Numbered from the stretch's first letter, positions 1-14,149 are shown. The stretch is 64,000 bases of DNA from Phytoseiulus persimilis (GCA_037576195.1 CM075102.1:48418745-48482744), one strand, 5' to 3'. The notes: generated from the letters alone by a model not told the origin. Numbers and translations are program-made.

Positions 1-341
1 CCACAGGAAGCGGAATGTCCTGCTCTCTCTCATTCTTACCTCAATGGTGGGCCATGGCAGTCATGGTGAGCCGAGCTCCGACGCCATTCAAAGTGGAGGC
101 GAATTATACTCAGTTTATTTCAGCAGGATCCGGAAGGCGCGGAATTGATGAGAACTATCAGCAATGATCGTCGAAATCATGAGAATACGCGATTGTGAAA
201 GAGGTCACCATGTAGTGCTTCATCGCACCGCCCTGTGCCGCTGAAATGCAGAATTCGGAGCAATATGAGGGGGCTCACTGTAAACACTTCGATGAGCTCT
301 AACGTAATGACAATGTCTGAGAGAGAAGATTTCAGGAAAAC

Positions 342-347
342 TTTATT
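342..347 (-). promoter_or_regulatory. Possible polyadenylation signal of scratch
   Basis: AATAAA on the minus strand lies about 850 bp past the scratch stop codon; a second one is at 114-119. The motif alone is weak evidence. The stretch 1-1199 holds no other recognisable feature and would be 3' untranslated or intergenic sequence. Confidence 0.25.
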
Positions 348-1199
348 CGTCAAAGTTAAATAACTGTAGATACTATGTTTTGAAAATGTTATTGCTTGAC
401 ACATTGGCATCGCGATCGTCTGAGGTTATTGTGTAAATGCAGCAAGCCAGGGCAACCCACATTATTGCTCATCTCGAAATCTTGGCGTAGCCCACTACTG
501 AGCCAAACAGCTACTGAGGCCTTCTTTCAATTTTTGCATAGGCCGCTCTGAGTTCTAATCAGAAACCTGGATCTGTGATTCTCGCTTTCGAAGCTTCATA
601 TTGCGTTTTCCTCCCTGGATTGTTCCAACTCGAGATAGAAGACTCAAACGCCGATTTGAACTTCCCGTCTCTATTGTGACCCGCACTGTTTTGTTGCCGT
701 GCGCTGAATCTCCTGCCTCCACTCAACGATGAGGATTCAAAGGAGGACTCGCCATGAGGAGGACTGGCGTTCGCAACAAGCTGAAAAGTCATTCGCACAG
801 TCGTCCTCGATTGCGTTTTCACATTGCTCACTGAGTATAGTACTTGTGAGTATCGATGAGCGAGGCCGAGCACGGTTTGATTGACTAGAACCATCGTGTT
901 GAATGTCCTGACGTCATGTTGCAACTTTCTGGATCGGCACCTCGTCTGTAGCGCATGGGATTTTTCCTTGGGACTTGGCTGCTGCCATGGCCGAGATCCC
1001 ACGGACCTCGATGAGGCGGGTCGAGGCATCGAAAGTTGCTGAGTAACAAACAGCTGTAAACGTGTGCTTTCGAATCTGAGAGGCTGTAGCAAGCATCGCT
1101 GCTCATTGCTTCAAGCCCGTCATAAGTTCCCCTAGGAGACTTCCGAGTTACAGATTTCACAGTTCGCAAGCAATTTCTCATCGACTAACTCATCAAAGA

Positions 1200-4100
1200 T
1201 CAATGGTTTCTCAAGAACTGGGTTTGCATGTTGGGCGCTTCATCCTGCAACGCCAGCAGATTTTCGACCGGGTATCCGCAGTTTGAAACACAAGCGGATT
1301 CCATATGCTTGTTGAGATAGCTCTTCAAAGCGAAGCGTTTGTCACATTTCGAACATTTGAAGAATTTCAGTCCTGAATGTGTTTGCATATGGGCACGCAG
1401 ATTCGATCGATCCGCGAATGCTTTCCCACAGTGTGCACAGCCAAAGGGCTTTTCGCCTGCAACAAGACAAGGATTCTGTGAGTCAAGATACTCCAAATCA
1501 AGCGCTTTGGCTCGGCCACATGATATTGATAATCCCCACGCCTGAGTTTCGGGAGCTTGCGAAGTTTTCCCCGTGAGCCGAAATGGGAGCCTTGTAAGAG
1601 GCCGGGGAGGCGATCTCATGCTTGTTGTGATTTAGCGACGCCATACCGGCCTTGAAGTGCGAAGCCCATCGGGAGCATGATTCAGTTTGATTGTGAATAC
1701 ATTCAAACCGAATCAATGCCGCCCATGCTCTCGGGGCGTACCTGTATGAGATCGCATATGACCCTGCAGTAACCACTGTCTTGAGAACGCTTTGCCGCAC
1801 ACAGCGCACTTGTGGTTAAGTTTGTGCGTCAGGAGATGCATAGCCAGCGCGGGCATCGACACGTACACCTGCAGAAAAAAAAGATTATCATTCAGGATGA
1901 CGGTTTGGATCTGCCTGCTCAAAGGAGACGCTCGTGGAGTCATCGAGCCAGAAATAAAGTTCTGTGCGCGCACTGAAATCCTGTCCACGAATTCGAATCG
2001 ACGATCGAATCTGCTTCCGATAATGTCTCGATGACATTCAACCGAATCTCTATGATATTCAATATCATCGGCGTGTTCTGCTCAATGCACGAGCGTCCAT
2101 ACCCCATAGTACACAAGAGCTTTTTTCGCGGCTGCGTAGCATGGGTCACCCTTGATTGTATTTCCAACGAGAGAAGTGTCGAGGTGATATTGTTATTGCG
2201 CGTCCGGACAACCCTCAAACATGATTGGTGACGACTCGGTCAATTGTTCCAGACTTGTTCCCAAGGCTCTCTCAACTCGTTCTTATTCAGTTGATCCACA
2301 GTCGTTTGCGGGGGAAATATCCCAGGGGGTTCCGCAGTTCGCTCCGAATAACAATCCACTCATCTTTCCACCTAGCACAAAGCATCAAGTTGAAAAGGCG
2401 TTTATTCAAACTCAGATGAACCGCTCGGCGGTCGGCCGCCGACTCACTGCCCACATCTACGTGCGCACGGATGCACGTTGCTACGCACGCATTCCCAGTC
2501 AGCTCCACGCTCATACTCAGGAGCGGCCCCGTTGGCAGCAACAGAGTCGACCGGAGAACGCAAAGCACCAAAGAGTCGTTTGGCTGAATTCTCTCGGAAC
2601 GCATTTTTAGAGGAACGCGAGCATTTTCTTGACCTCCAGTGAGCCGAAGGGCGAGTGTGATCCCATTTCCTCGCGTTGCGCGTTCACTCCCAATCCGACG
2701 TCGGAAAGCTCCTCGGACTCACTATCCCGTGATCTCGACCAGCAGGGGATTCCGATATGTGATCAGTTTCTCGGAGATGGCTCATTTCCAAAGAATTCCA
2801 GAAGCTTTGCATACCTTGCTGCAGGTGGGGCATCTCTTCGCGTGCTGGGAGTCGGGACTCCTGTGGGTTTGTTTGTGTCGTGAGAGGTTGGACGACGTTG
2901 CATAGTGTTTCCCACACTCGGAGCATGAGTATCGAGAACGGCTTTCGGGTTCGTTCTGCGGCTTCGGGGAAGAAACCACTCCGAGTATGGCATCAGTCGA
3001 ACATGATTTGAGCTTGGTCGGCTGCAATAGATAACAATTCTATCAGCTTCCAGTGGTAATCCACACACACACACCGAGAGATCAAGCAATGATGGAGTTC
3101 CATCGACGTTTCCGGATGAATCATTGAAGAGTCCATGATGACGATACCTTCTTCTTCGATCGACCGTCCGAGATGAAAAATGCATCGTAGGTGTAACAGA
3201 CGGTCACCGAAGATTTCGAATATTTCTGTCGAGTGCTGAGGTCCATGGCCTCGGAGCTTTGGAATGGTCTGAAAGGAGTGGCATCGAACGCGGGATTGAA
3301 AATCCGGTGGTGTTTCACGCTCGGCGGAGAAGGCGTGGAGATTTGATGGCATTCAGACGAAATGTGGTCTTGGAGTAGGGTGTTTGTGTTGGACGAGTCC
3401 GAAAAGTCTCCCGTGGCCGGCGTGGACGCCGAATCGACGGATCCCCGCGGTTGTTGCTGCGGCAATGACGAATATACAGGCAGTGCAGCATAATCAGCGA
3501 CCGTGGGAAACTTCGGGATCGAGGGCTCCGAGGTAACTGCTCTCTCGTACAGGTCGTCTACGACCGTCATCGGTCTCGCTCCCCCTGCAATATTATGAGA
3601 ACCAGTGTATTAGAAGCTCCGAGCCGTGATTATGGCATGAGATGTCACTTCAAACAGTGTGGTATCGTGCTCTCTACGACGTTTGAAGATCGCCGTTCAT
3701 TGACTCCAGTTGTCAAGCGAATAGGTTATATCTGGATTGAATCGAATCCGAGCGTCCCGCCCCGCGTCATCAATCGGAGGGCCCAGCTCCTCGATGAACG
3801 CTGTGACGGAATACGATTTATGGAAGCGGCCGCTCGGCAGGCGTCTAGGTAAGCAGGCAACAGTCGACCAAAAACATCAAGCCTTCACATCAGCCCCAAT
3901 CCCATCCGACGAGTCGTCCTCATCGTCGTCTCCTGCTCAGCGACTGATGATCCCGTTCGAGGATAGAGCGGCCGCGCTAGCTTTCGTAATCTCTGTCCAG
4001 GAAGCGGGCATTTCCGATTCAAGCCAAGAAACCGCAGAGAACGGATGACGAGCCAAAACCTCCTTGATCTTTATCATCAATGGCGACGTCAGACCGACCG

Positions 4101-7100
4101 ACCCAGCGGACGTTCGAGCGGCGGACAGGCGGGCAGGCAAGCGAAGAAGGAGATCGAAAAGGAGAACAACGAGGAGAAAAACCTGCTCCACGATCGAGGG
4201 AGAGACGGCGACCGGACACACGAACCGACGGACGGGTCAGCGGGAAGAGGTGTTTCATTACGGCCGATACGGGCGGAGGTTTGCTATCCGTCGCTCTGCA
4301 TACAAATGCGAAGAAGCTCATATTAGCGCCCTCAGTGACAGCGAATTCTCCTATCGTCGCTCGACGGCCGCTCTCCGATGCTGACCGAGCGACTTGAAGT
4401 ATACGGTCGAATCTTGACGACCCTCGAGTGACTTCAGTACCCGATGGAAACTGATTCCGACCCACGAGCCGTCAACATGGTCACGGACTTTCAGAAATCA
4501 GTGGCTACGAAGCTCACGGGAAGCGCAGGCGGGCGTGACGCTCCACACGAAGTCGCCGATTCACTCTCAAATCGGCCAGCTCGAGCTCAGCTCTGACGAG
4601 AAGGGTCGAGGGATCGCGCGGTTTTCCGCGAACGGAAAATGGCGAAAGCAGTCGGGCTGCCATGACCTGGCGCGGAGCGCTCAGGGTTAGGAATCGTAGC
4701 GATGGCGATTCAAAACTACGACGGAGTCGAATCATTGCCCCACTGCCATGAAAGGAGCATGTCCTGCTCTACTAAACTGTGACGCTATGGCTCGTACAAG
4801 GCGCCTGTTGCCCTCGACAGAGTCACGCTTGTCACGCCTGGAATGGCAGGGACGAACGCCGCTATTCTAACGACAGCGCCTTCAAGCCTACCAAAATTTA
4901 CGGCTAACCCAGGTTCTCGATTGAGCTGCAGCAGCGGTTTGGCAGAGAAACGAAGACCTTTTTTTGCAGTGCAACGGTCGACATTGAGCGGCGAGATTCC
5001 GCCCGTCGATGATCTCGAGAACCTTCGTTCAAACAGAGATTTATCGGATTGTGAGTTCTCTCTTTCGCCATGCGCTGGAACAATCACAGGTGGATCAACA
5101 ACCGGGTAGAGACCTGTTTGTCTCCCGGGAGAGATCCGATAATCGTTGCGCGGGAATTATATCTCATTTGTTCGAATGGGAACATGGAGAGAACGGGATC
5201 TTCGAACTGGGAGGAAGAAAGTGTAGTGGTTTCGATTGTTGAGCTTTCTCTGTGTGAGCCTTTGTCTGGCTGAACTCCGAGGGCGGTGGGGGTTACCGAC
5301 AGAGGAGCGCATTGATCGTTCTCCTGAGCGCAGCAGTCGTACCCGTGCGAATCGCCGGGTCTCGTGGTAAGTGGCCGAATCGGTTCGCGATCCCGAAGCC
5401 GAGCAACCACTGTTGGAACTCAACAAACAGTTCCATCTTCCGGTATGGATTACTTGGTTTCGAGGATTCCACCAGGGAGTGACATCAGTTCACAGGCTAG
5501 GAGAAGGATGGTAGCAAGAATCACTTCACGGTGAAAAAAAAAGTTGTGGAGTCTTTGAAGCAATTCCTACGCCAGCCCCAGAGCAGTCGAAGTCGACCTT
5601 CAAGCCTCGGCCGAGAACCGACTGTGGGGGAATAGGACGGGTCTTTCGGCCAACTTCGGAAGCGGCCAAAAGTTTTCTTTGATTGAAATGTCGCTCATCC
5701 CGAAAGGAAGTCGTCGAGGGAATCGGTCCAAGATGCCTCGATCCCGCCCCTCTCATAACACGGACAAGCGGAAATTCAACACGTTGCAACTGTGCAACAA
5801 ATCTCCACGACTCGAACGGATACGAAGATTGACTCTCAGGAACGCATACGAACCAAAGTCCCAGCAACCGAAATTTTGGATCCACTTTTTCGCCAGACGG
5901 TCGGGCTGACGCAGAAAGCTCAGTGCGCGCTACCGGGTCAGCTTCGTGCATGCATGCATGTGTCACGCGCCCAACTCAACGGCACCGAGATAACGAATCC
6001 ATTGAATGGAACCAGTGGTCCGGGGATGAGACCGACAGTGGGAAATCAACAGAATGCACACCGAAGCTAGAAAGCAGCCTCGAGTTCACCTGGTCGGGTT
6101 TAGCGTGGAACTGCCGGTGCACTTTATTTCATTCCGCACCTCCAATTGGTTTGCGGTGAATTCCTTAAAGAACGCAACGAGGGCTCCTCGTGTCCCGACG
6201 GGTGTTCCTCGTGTTCGGCCATTCAAACGTGTTTGCCTACAACTCTCCCGTTTGCCACCCGCTGGCGTTTCCTCGATGGCCTCACGTTTCTCAACCTGAG
6301 ACATCGAGCCATATGGAGTTCTATCAACAAATGCCTCTCTGTCTTGCATACGAAGGCAACAAGGTTCTTGCAGAACAGCGTTCTCCACCGTAAGAGCGAG
6401 CAGTCCTGTGGGTCTGCTCAGGGAATCAGCGCCGACATGACGAAATGATGGCAAAATCGGGATTGAACTGTTTTGCAAGAGGGAACATTATTTCAGAGGG
6501 AGTTCGTTGCTGGGGCCTCTGACCGGATTCGTCGCTGAAGTACGCGAGAGCAGAAAAGCGTGAACCATCTGTTCACGAAGCACATGTCTTCGGCACGTAG
6601 ACATCGTACATGAATTTGAGGCCGATATGAGTCGTGGCAGCGTGAATCACGAGCCTAGCTGGTGCTTGGCCGACTCGAATAATTTTTCACAGTTTGCTCC
6701 ACAGGTCTGTATCGAGCTTGAGAGGGATCCCGAGTAAATTATGTACGACTCATGACAAAACTCGTCGTGTTCCGCTCATTGTAGCTTGACCCCCATTCGG
6801 CATGGCGTGATTCGCGCTGAAATGAGCGGTTTGATGTAGGCCGTTCTCGCGGGATCGTTGACGAACTCGAATTAATTCCTGATTCCTCTAAACATAGTTC
6901 GAATTTCTAACATGCTTGTTTGGCCTGATTTCCTATACTGACTGAGCTATCGATGTTCATTCTGTGGGATGTATGGCGAAATTTTCGTCAACAGCTCGGG
7001 CTGCCTCTACCCCGTGTTCGCATTTTCGGGTTCTTCCGGTTGTGGTGGAATGGGACGCTGTAGGTGCGATCAAGGAGCTGTCGTTGCAGCCCGAGTTTGT

Positions 7101-9207
7101 CAAGATGACATCGCTTCGCCCATTCCATTGTCCTATTCAGTCGGATTCCGGGCGAAAACTTCACGAATGCGTACACTGCACCGACGAGTTGGCAGGTATC
7201 ACGCTTACGCGGATCTCTGTTCTGACCATCGTCATCGAAAGCAAGGTAGAGCCGAGCTTACTACCGGCCAAATAAATATGTTCAGTGACAGTCGACTCGA
7301 TGCTTAAGAAAAAAAGGTACTCTTCAGTCTAGATTTCCACCTCAAGAAGCTCCTAATTTTGAGATAACTCGAGAACGTAGCATTCGAATGCTTTGAAGCT
7401 AAGGAGGCTGCAAACAGCTCAAGGAATGCCTCCGAAACTTGATTTTCAGAACGAACGATATAGAGGATTTGCAGTTCCGAGAATGTTTCCAAGCGAGGTA
7501 CTTGGATACACGAGCGTGCTCGCTTCGTACTTGCTAACTGGGGGTCCTTCGATGGAGCTCTGAAGAATGAGTCGTCTGATGTGGAAATCGCATGCCGAAG
7601 GCGAACTGCACCCTTGCGTCCCAGTCGAAGAATGAAATGAAAATTAGGGCGAGCAGAGGTCTACGATGAAATCAGTGTGTCGAAAGAGAGCAAAGTATGA
7701 CTCCAAATGGCGAGTGATAATTGGCAATGATATTGCTGCGAGAAGCTAGTTGGAACGACGGCATCTAGGAGATCCATGGGATGCGATTCGAATCGAGGAA
7801 GTAGTTCTGAGTTTTGGTGAGCTGCTTGTTTCGGTCATTTAGTTATGGTCGCGCTCTGTGTGCGAATCTCCACGGACCCCAGCAGAGCGTTATATCATTA
7901 GGACGATTGGAGAATCGGAGGGAGAAGCGATCATCAGATTTTCCTGCTCGATGAGCATCGTAGCAGCACTCGCATCCACCTGTATAGGAGGCGGCATTGA
8001 CCCGCGATGAGGAAATCAAGCTTCACAGGTTTCCGCGTCGTACAATTAGAGGTGGAAGGCTCCAAAACAACGGACAACGTTACTCAAGACCTTTGCAGTG
8101 CTCCTGGATTCCTCAAGGGCTCTCTGTGTTTAGTTTTGTCGACTTTACTCGTGGTCAGCGAATGCGATGCACGTTCTCGGCCTGGCAGCTCAAGTCCTGA
8201 ATATTTGTTCAAATTAACAAGCCGAAACAGGAAAGCACAACGTCTACATACTCTCTGTTTTTTGCATCGGTTGCTATTGAGGATCAGTTTTTCTCTGCCT
8301 CGTCGTTCAAGAGCAAACATTGAGCGAGCGTGCACGAGCACTCACTTCATTCTGGTGCAGCTCCGGGCGAGAAACGAGCTCGGGTCATACGCCCTAGAGT
8401 TTGAGTTCATGCATTAAGCGACCACTGCAGCGGGGCAGATGTCGTTTTGGATACTCCTAATCCGCGGGCAGGGTTTGGAGCTGATTTTGAATTTCAGAAA
8501 TGGGGTTGTCTTTTTTGAGAAGATCGCCATTAATGCATTCAGCAGGAAATCCTCAAAGCCGACGGAGCAAGTCTCTGCGCCAACTTAGGCTCCGCGAGTT
8601 AGAGAAGGATTTGTTAATGATCTCGGAAGCTCTCTTTGTTCATGTACGACAGCTCTACGCGATGTCCGGACTCATGCTTCACGGGCTATCGAGTGGACCT
8701 GACGGGATACTGTGGCATACCACGAATGGAGCCACGCATGGCTCCAGCGGCTTTGAAACGTCTGTTCGATCGCTCAAACTTCTGAATTTTCCAGAGCCGG
8801 ATTCTGGGCTTAAGAGCAGGGCGTCGCGTCGCCAGTTCTCTGCCCCGCCGCGGTACCACTAGGAAACACATTTGGGCTGCGTGCGAGGCGAAATTCTCTC
8901 CGCATCTTTATGCGAGAGCTCTAACGAGAAGCGAACGCTCGTGCGGACAGCGTAGTGAATTTTGGAATGTCCCCCGACAGGTTGGGAATAACACAGGCTC
9001 AGTCTGTTAAAAACCACGTCTCGGTCCCCGAGTATTCTGAAGAAGTCGCGAAAATTCTTATCACAGCTGTGTCAGAACTGTCGTATAATACAAATCTTGT
9101 ACCATTGACTCACCGTTGCGTGCGATTTCTTCGAATTTCTCTTGCTCTGCGGCCCTCCTGAGCTCGAGAGCGGCGACTTTTTTTTTCAAGAGGTAACACC
9201 GCGGCAT
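1200..9207 (-). CDS. scrt: Scratch-family SNAG/C2H2 zinc-finger transcriptional repressor, five coding exons
   Basis: Coding exons in transcript order are 9207-9114, 3584-3148, 3021-2815, 1868-1742 and 1456-1200 (stop 1202-1200). Together they give 1122 nt, 373 aa, with GT..AG borders and matching phases at every junction. The first exon starts [10 protein letters not shown], a SNAG repression motif (family form MPRSFLVKK). Residues about 161-177 carry [17 protein letters not shown], the Scratch-specific block. Five fingers follow: ZF1 about 208-230 ([17 protein letters not shown]), ZF2 about 241-261 split by an intron after CPTCSK, ZF3 with [19 protein letters not shown]4 with [17 protein letters not shown], and ZF5 of C2HC form ending KHMESAC. 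Scratch proteins are nuclear, bind E-box-like sites and repress transcription in neural lineages (family knowledge). ZF4-ZF5 are near identical to vertebrate SCRT. Introns are about 5529, 126, 946 and 285 bp. The large first intron holds no other gene that I can see. Start choice rests on the SNAG motif being N-terminal. Very sure of family, sure of exon joins. Confidence 0.95.
3585..9113 (-). other. scrt: Long first intron of scratch
   Basis: The sequence between the SNAG exon (donor CAACG|GTGAGT at 9114/9113) and the second coding exon (acceptor TTGCAG|GGGG at 3585/3584). It contains only chance open frames. The GA- and CG-rich patch near 4080-4260 is unusual in composition but has no domain or splice structure that I recognise. 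Long first introns of neural transcription-factor genes often hold enhancers; nothing in the sequence shows that directly here. Confidence 0.8.
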
Positions 9208-12200
9208 TTCGTCCGAAGATGAGGCACTTGCTCCAAGACAGTTGGTGGGGAAACGAACGAATGGAGCCGCTCGTTTTCCCGAGAGGAAAAACGTCCCCCA
9301 CAGAAACCGACCCCCGGAGCGAACAGTTGATCTCGACAACTCCAACAAGGGATCAACAGAGAGCCCTCCAAAGCGGAGAGGGCAACTGATATGGCCCGCC
9401 CATGGGGCCTCACACGTGGAGTCCACGCCTAGCCGCTGAGGATTCTCCTGCATTCCCATAAGGAAACCGCGGAAATACTTTCAAACTTTAAGGATCCGAG
9501 AAGGTTGTTCATATCAGATCTCCATCATTGGGCTGCCTACTAGGAGCAAGGGATGACGTAGCATTATGACACACAGCGAGGTATTTCAAACCAGATGCGA
9601 TCATGTGTACCCCGAGGAAAAATATCTCAGGACAATCTTTCTTTCGATGCTACGAACGATTTTATCGACAGCGCTCCGCGCTGATTCTTCGAATTAACCG
9701 TCGCTACCAGACCGACCAGGGCTTATGCTGTCATTTGAGTAGAGTCCTTGTGATTTGATCTCGATGTCAGTTGTGTGAGTTGATGAAATAGGGCTACTCA
9801 TAGCTTGAGAGTTCATGGGACGAGGTTTTCAACCTGTGCATGAAGCGGTGTTTGAAATTGGCATACTGTTGTACGACGCTCCATGGTTTTTGGATATTTT
9901 CCACCGCTACCATATTCAACACGCAAGGAGCCTGTAATGTTCTGCAATCGTGAAATTTGCTAGAACAAGATAAGGGCCAGCTTGTCGCACGCGTGCTCTC
10001 AAGATTCGGAGACACTGATCTCTGTACGTCGACGAAACATTTCGTTGTCACGTAGGAGCTCACCACCTTGGTGGGGGATGCATTTTGAGTGCTCATCTGG
10101 AACGAGACAGCTCCTGCGACTGCCAATATTCTGAAGACTATTTCTGAAGAACCGATTTTTCGATGTTCAAAAGTATGCATGCTGCTAGTAGGTACAGCCC
10201 GATCTTTACACGCTTCTGGTCTGCACAGGGAGAAAATATCTGCTCCTGGACTCTCAAATTTGGGGCAGATGGTTCTTCCCAAGTTGGGAATCCCAACCCA
10301 TACAGATGATGTCGAGGTCCTGTCGTTGTCTGACGCACGGGGTGGGTGCCGTCTTACGCTCGGATAGCGGACCCTCGCCCGGACCGTTCACCCGGCCTAC
10401 TGGAACTAACTTGTTCAGAACTTCGTTGGGCTACTCCAGAGACCGCGGAAGCCATGCTTGGTGGCGACTGAATGTTCAGATACTCGGAGAAAAGCTTTGT
10501 AGTGAACTTCATATTTGTTTCCATTGCTTCCAGTCTCAACTCCCTGCCCCTGTGCGATTCCGCGAACGGAGAAATGAGACAGCCGGAATTACGAAGTTCA
10601 AGCTCGAAAAGACGGATCCTTGGAGCTGAGCTCGCCAACAAATAACGTCCCTTGCGTGCAAGCCCTTGAACCCTCTGTCCGACAGGGGATTGGGGCCCGA
10701 AAACCGCTGAAGTAGGTATAGCTCCGTTATTTCGGAATCAGCCTCAGCAAACGACTCTACCATGACGAAAGACATGTGGGATTTGGTTCTTGGTTCGAGG
10801 CTACGCACACGTGCATACTGGCTCTCGTTCCTACGTTCACGACACGCTCACATCAGATCGAAATAGATCCAGTGCTACCCTACTTGACATGGCTTGCAGC
10901 CATTGTGGAATGAAGCTCACTAATACTTCGTTCGATGAGGGGGGGATCTGTTTATCACATCGTATCCTTGCATGAGTGGGAATGTATGTATCTGCATGCG
11001 TTACAGAGGAATCAGACACGTTGTTACAAGAATCATCGAGAGTTCCATCGCGAGTTTGGTGTTTTTCCATGGTGACATGTGCAACGCCAATTGGGGGTGT
11101 GGCTACCGGTATGAAAGACCTTGCGGAACATCGCGTTTCCATCATCCTCACCAATTTTGCAAGTTTTTGAGGGAGGGTCGTCTCCTTCAGGGCTCCCGGT
11201 CGTGGTTGTTAACGAGGGGCAGAACGCCACCACACGAAGGCCTCCTACAGCGTGCAATGCACATGCGAATGTTCATCTGCACGATGCCGAGAGTCTCGGC
11301 TTCAGTTTGAATGCCAATTTATCACCGTCGGCACTACGCATCATGTGGAACTCCTACGATGCACGAACCGCTGTTGAGGGCATTCAGCGTCTTGTTGGGA
11401 CCAGGAAGGTGCTGAAGCATTGATGATACAGACTAGGGTCGGAAGTCGGACGAGCAGAATGTGTTATGGATGGATGGGGAGAATATCTGGAGGTCATGTT
11501 GGAGGCGGGATCATTGCCCCCCGTTTTTTTGCAACGCTTGAGTCCCCGAGTCTCAATCGAATTCCAGGAGCGAGTCGGTTTTCTGAACTTCAGATCATTG
11601 GGTGTGTTTTCGCACCGAGAGCCCATTCACCAGATGAGTTCAAAGTCGAGCTTGGGGTAGAAGATGCCTGAACGCCGTGGATAAGTGAGCCGCGGAGATG
11701 AACGACGCCTCCCGTTCTTTGTGCGTCGACTCTCGAGGAACTCATGGCAAAGAGATGTATAATTTCCCGATTGAGCTCGGCTTCTTCGACACTGCCGTCT
11801 TAATGTGCGCCGTCAGCTGCCACCTCTGCTCTCGAAACCATGTAACTCAAGGCATTTAAATCAGGTCGGGATTCCCGAAGAGAACAATTTCGCATCGGTA
11901 TTTCGAAAACAATCCGAATTTTGTTGCAGCCCTCGGCTCTGTGTCAAAACTGGGTGAATATCTATGTCTGGAGCAAGCGTTTTGGGAAGCGTGTTGCCGC
12001 CACCCATAACATCGGGAAGCACTGAGTCGATTCAGGAGAAGATCGCCATGGGAAAAGCTTTGAGGCTGTTTGGGTTGACTGTTAGATGCGTTCGAAACGC
12101 GCTCACAGGTTGAGCTGCTTCGTTGAGCGTTTCAGATCATTTGAGGGGAGCCGGCAAATCAACCAACCAACCAGATCGCGCGGTGACCCATGGTTCTCAA

Positions 12201-13272
12201 TTTTTCCTCCCAGCACCGCCCAAACAGGTAAGGATAACGGTCAACAAAGGAAGGTCGCGAATGCCTCCACCGGAAATGGAGGGAATCGCAGACCAAACTT
12301 GAAGTTTATCCCGACCGAGTTCGTCACATGCCATTTGGGTGTTCCCCGAGCGAGAGTCCCCGACTCCGCAATCCGTTCCAGCTGTGAACGGCGACGCTGG
12401 TTTCAAAAAGTCAATCGGTCTCTTGTTTGGCAAATCGGGGGCTAAACGGAGGGAACCGACTCGAATTCTCTGATGAAATCTCAACTCTTGGACCGAGCGC
12501 GATGAGGGGATAGCCTGCGTAGAATAATGTACTGCAGCATTGGTCCCCTGGCTCAATAGACGTCTTCAGGAAGCAAAGCCATCAAAGATCAAACAACTCT
12601 TGATTCGGATCATTTGTTCCGAGAGAGACATGACCGATGTTGCACCTCAGCTTCTACAACCACCAGTGCTGCTGATGCTGCGGTCAAAAAGGAGGCTCTG
12701 ATCCACAGGAAATGGATGCATTCGAAATTCTCAGACATCGATCTTGAGGGCAGCTGCTCCTGTTGACGATACACGTGAGTTGGACACCTTCTGAGACTGC
12801 AGCTAACCGGAATTTGAGAATTTCGCTGTTTCCGGGTATGGGGTCTGGAAGCTGGTTACGTATGGAAGGCGAAAACTTATCGTGTTCCTTTCCCGTTCCA
12901 TGGAGCAGTGATTCCTCTCGAGAATCGGTTCTAGCTTCTCGGATTTCACCTATTCTCAAATACATGCATGTGCTCTTGGATTCCGGGTCATTCATCACCA
13001 TAGCAGTGTTGCGGAAGCTTCGAGAGTGAGGAAGCTCTTTGCCTTAAGGCATTTTCGCCATCTATGCTGCTATACAGCACGCGCTGTTGCCTCGACAAAC
13101 GCTCGCAAGCCTCGTAGAAACGCGATCGCCTCCTCAGACCGAACTCCATTAGGGGTTCGTCTCACTCCACACTGAATGCGAGCAACTTGTCCAGGCAGCG
13201 CTTGGAGCAGTAGGTGAGTGTTGTTGTCAACTGCACAGAGAGATGAACGATCCTCCGCAATTTTCGTCCGTT
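9208..13272. other. Intergenic, upstream of scratch
   Basis: About 4 kb with only short chance frames. It must contain the scratch promoter and any 5' untranslated exons, but no clear core promoter motif could be picked out. No transposon protein fragments were recognised. Confidence 0.5.
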
Positions 13273-13349
13273 TCGCGAAGCAAATCATTCGCCATATATA
13301 CTCACTCTTCCCCTAGAAGAGCATATATGGCGAATGATCTGCTTCGCGA
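13273..13349. repeat. 28-bp near-perfect inverted repeat (hairpin)
   Basis: The left arm 13273-13300 and the reverse complement of 13322-13349 match at 26 of 28 positions, with a 21-nt spacer. The core is TCGCGAAGCA plus ATCATTCGCCATATAT. The identity stops sharply at both outer edges. It could be a foldback RNA, a very small foldback element, or a protein-binding palindrome. Confidence 0.85.
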
Positions 13350-13749
13350 TCTAGACAAGGGGGCTCGGGTTCTCCTCTTCATCTTCGCGTTCTCTGAATA
13401 AGAACTAAAACCGGAAAGCGAAGTCTCACCGGAAAAACGCGAACTTCCCGGAAACAATTTTCTTCTCTGAGAAAGGATAACCGTTCCCGGGAATCTCGGA
13501 ATTTTCAGACCACACTGGACCGCGGAGAGGCTTCCGAAGCCGTGTGGAGCTGGATTGCGACAAGGTTCTCACTCCGAGAACTAGCATGTGGTCGTCAAAT
13601 TGAAGTCCTTCGCGATCAGAGAAACATTTCCCTGCAAGGAATCAGCGAGAGTGTCGTGCATTCCAGAGAGTGCATCGTGGTCTCTGCGATTATAAAGTTG
13701 TGAACGATTCCTCAGAAGGCGTCTGAAAGCCCTTTTTTGGTATAACACA

Positions 13750-14060
13750 CAGAGAATTTGATTTCTAAAATAATTAAAATCCATTCCCTGCGAAATGAAG
13801 TCCGTTCCCAGCATCAGAATGAATTTCACGGTAAGCTGAATTCTCTCCCAGGATCGGAATCGATTTTCCGGGGAATGAAATATTCTCCTGGGAATGAAAT
13901 CCACTTTCGGAGCAGTAAGTCTTCGCCTGGCATTGGAATCTATCTCCCGGAAAATGAAACCCTCTCCCGGGATTAGATCTGTTTCTCGGCTTCGAAATCC
14001 AATCCGGAAGTGGTTTTCGAGATCAAAATCCATATTTCGAGATTGTATTCCCCCGGGCAA
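13750..14060. repeat. Degenerate short-unit tandem repeat (about 20-24 bp)
   Basis: About a dozen imperfect units share a core like CCGGGAATGAAATC followed by a pyrimidine-rich spacer. The array leaves the minus strand open for about 130 codons (13581-14060) with a repetitive, Arg/Phe-rich translation; I treat that frame as a by-product of the repeat, not a gene. Confidence 0.55.
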
Positions 14061-14149
14061 TCGCGACTACCAGTCGAGAGGTTCCTCCGAAATTCTGATG
14101 CGCGGAAACTCGGAAAAAACTTCTCTCGGCTGCGGGTTAGTATAAGTGT

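Noticed and set aside
13581..14060. 159-codon minus-strand frame
   Set aside because: Translation is repetitive and tracks the degenerate tandem repeat.
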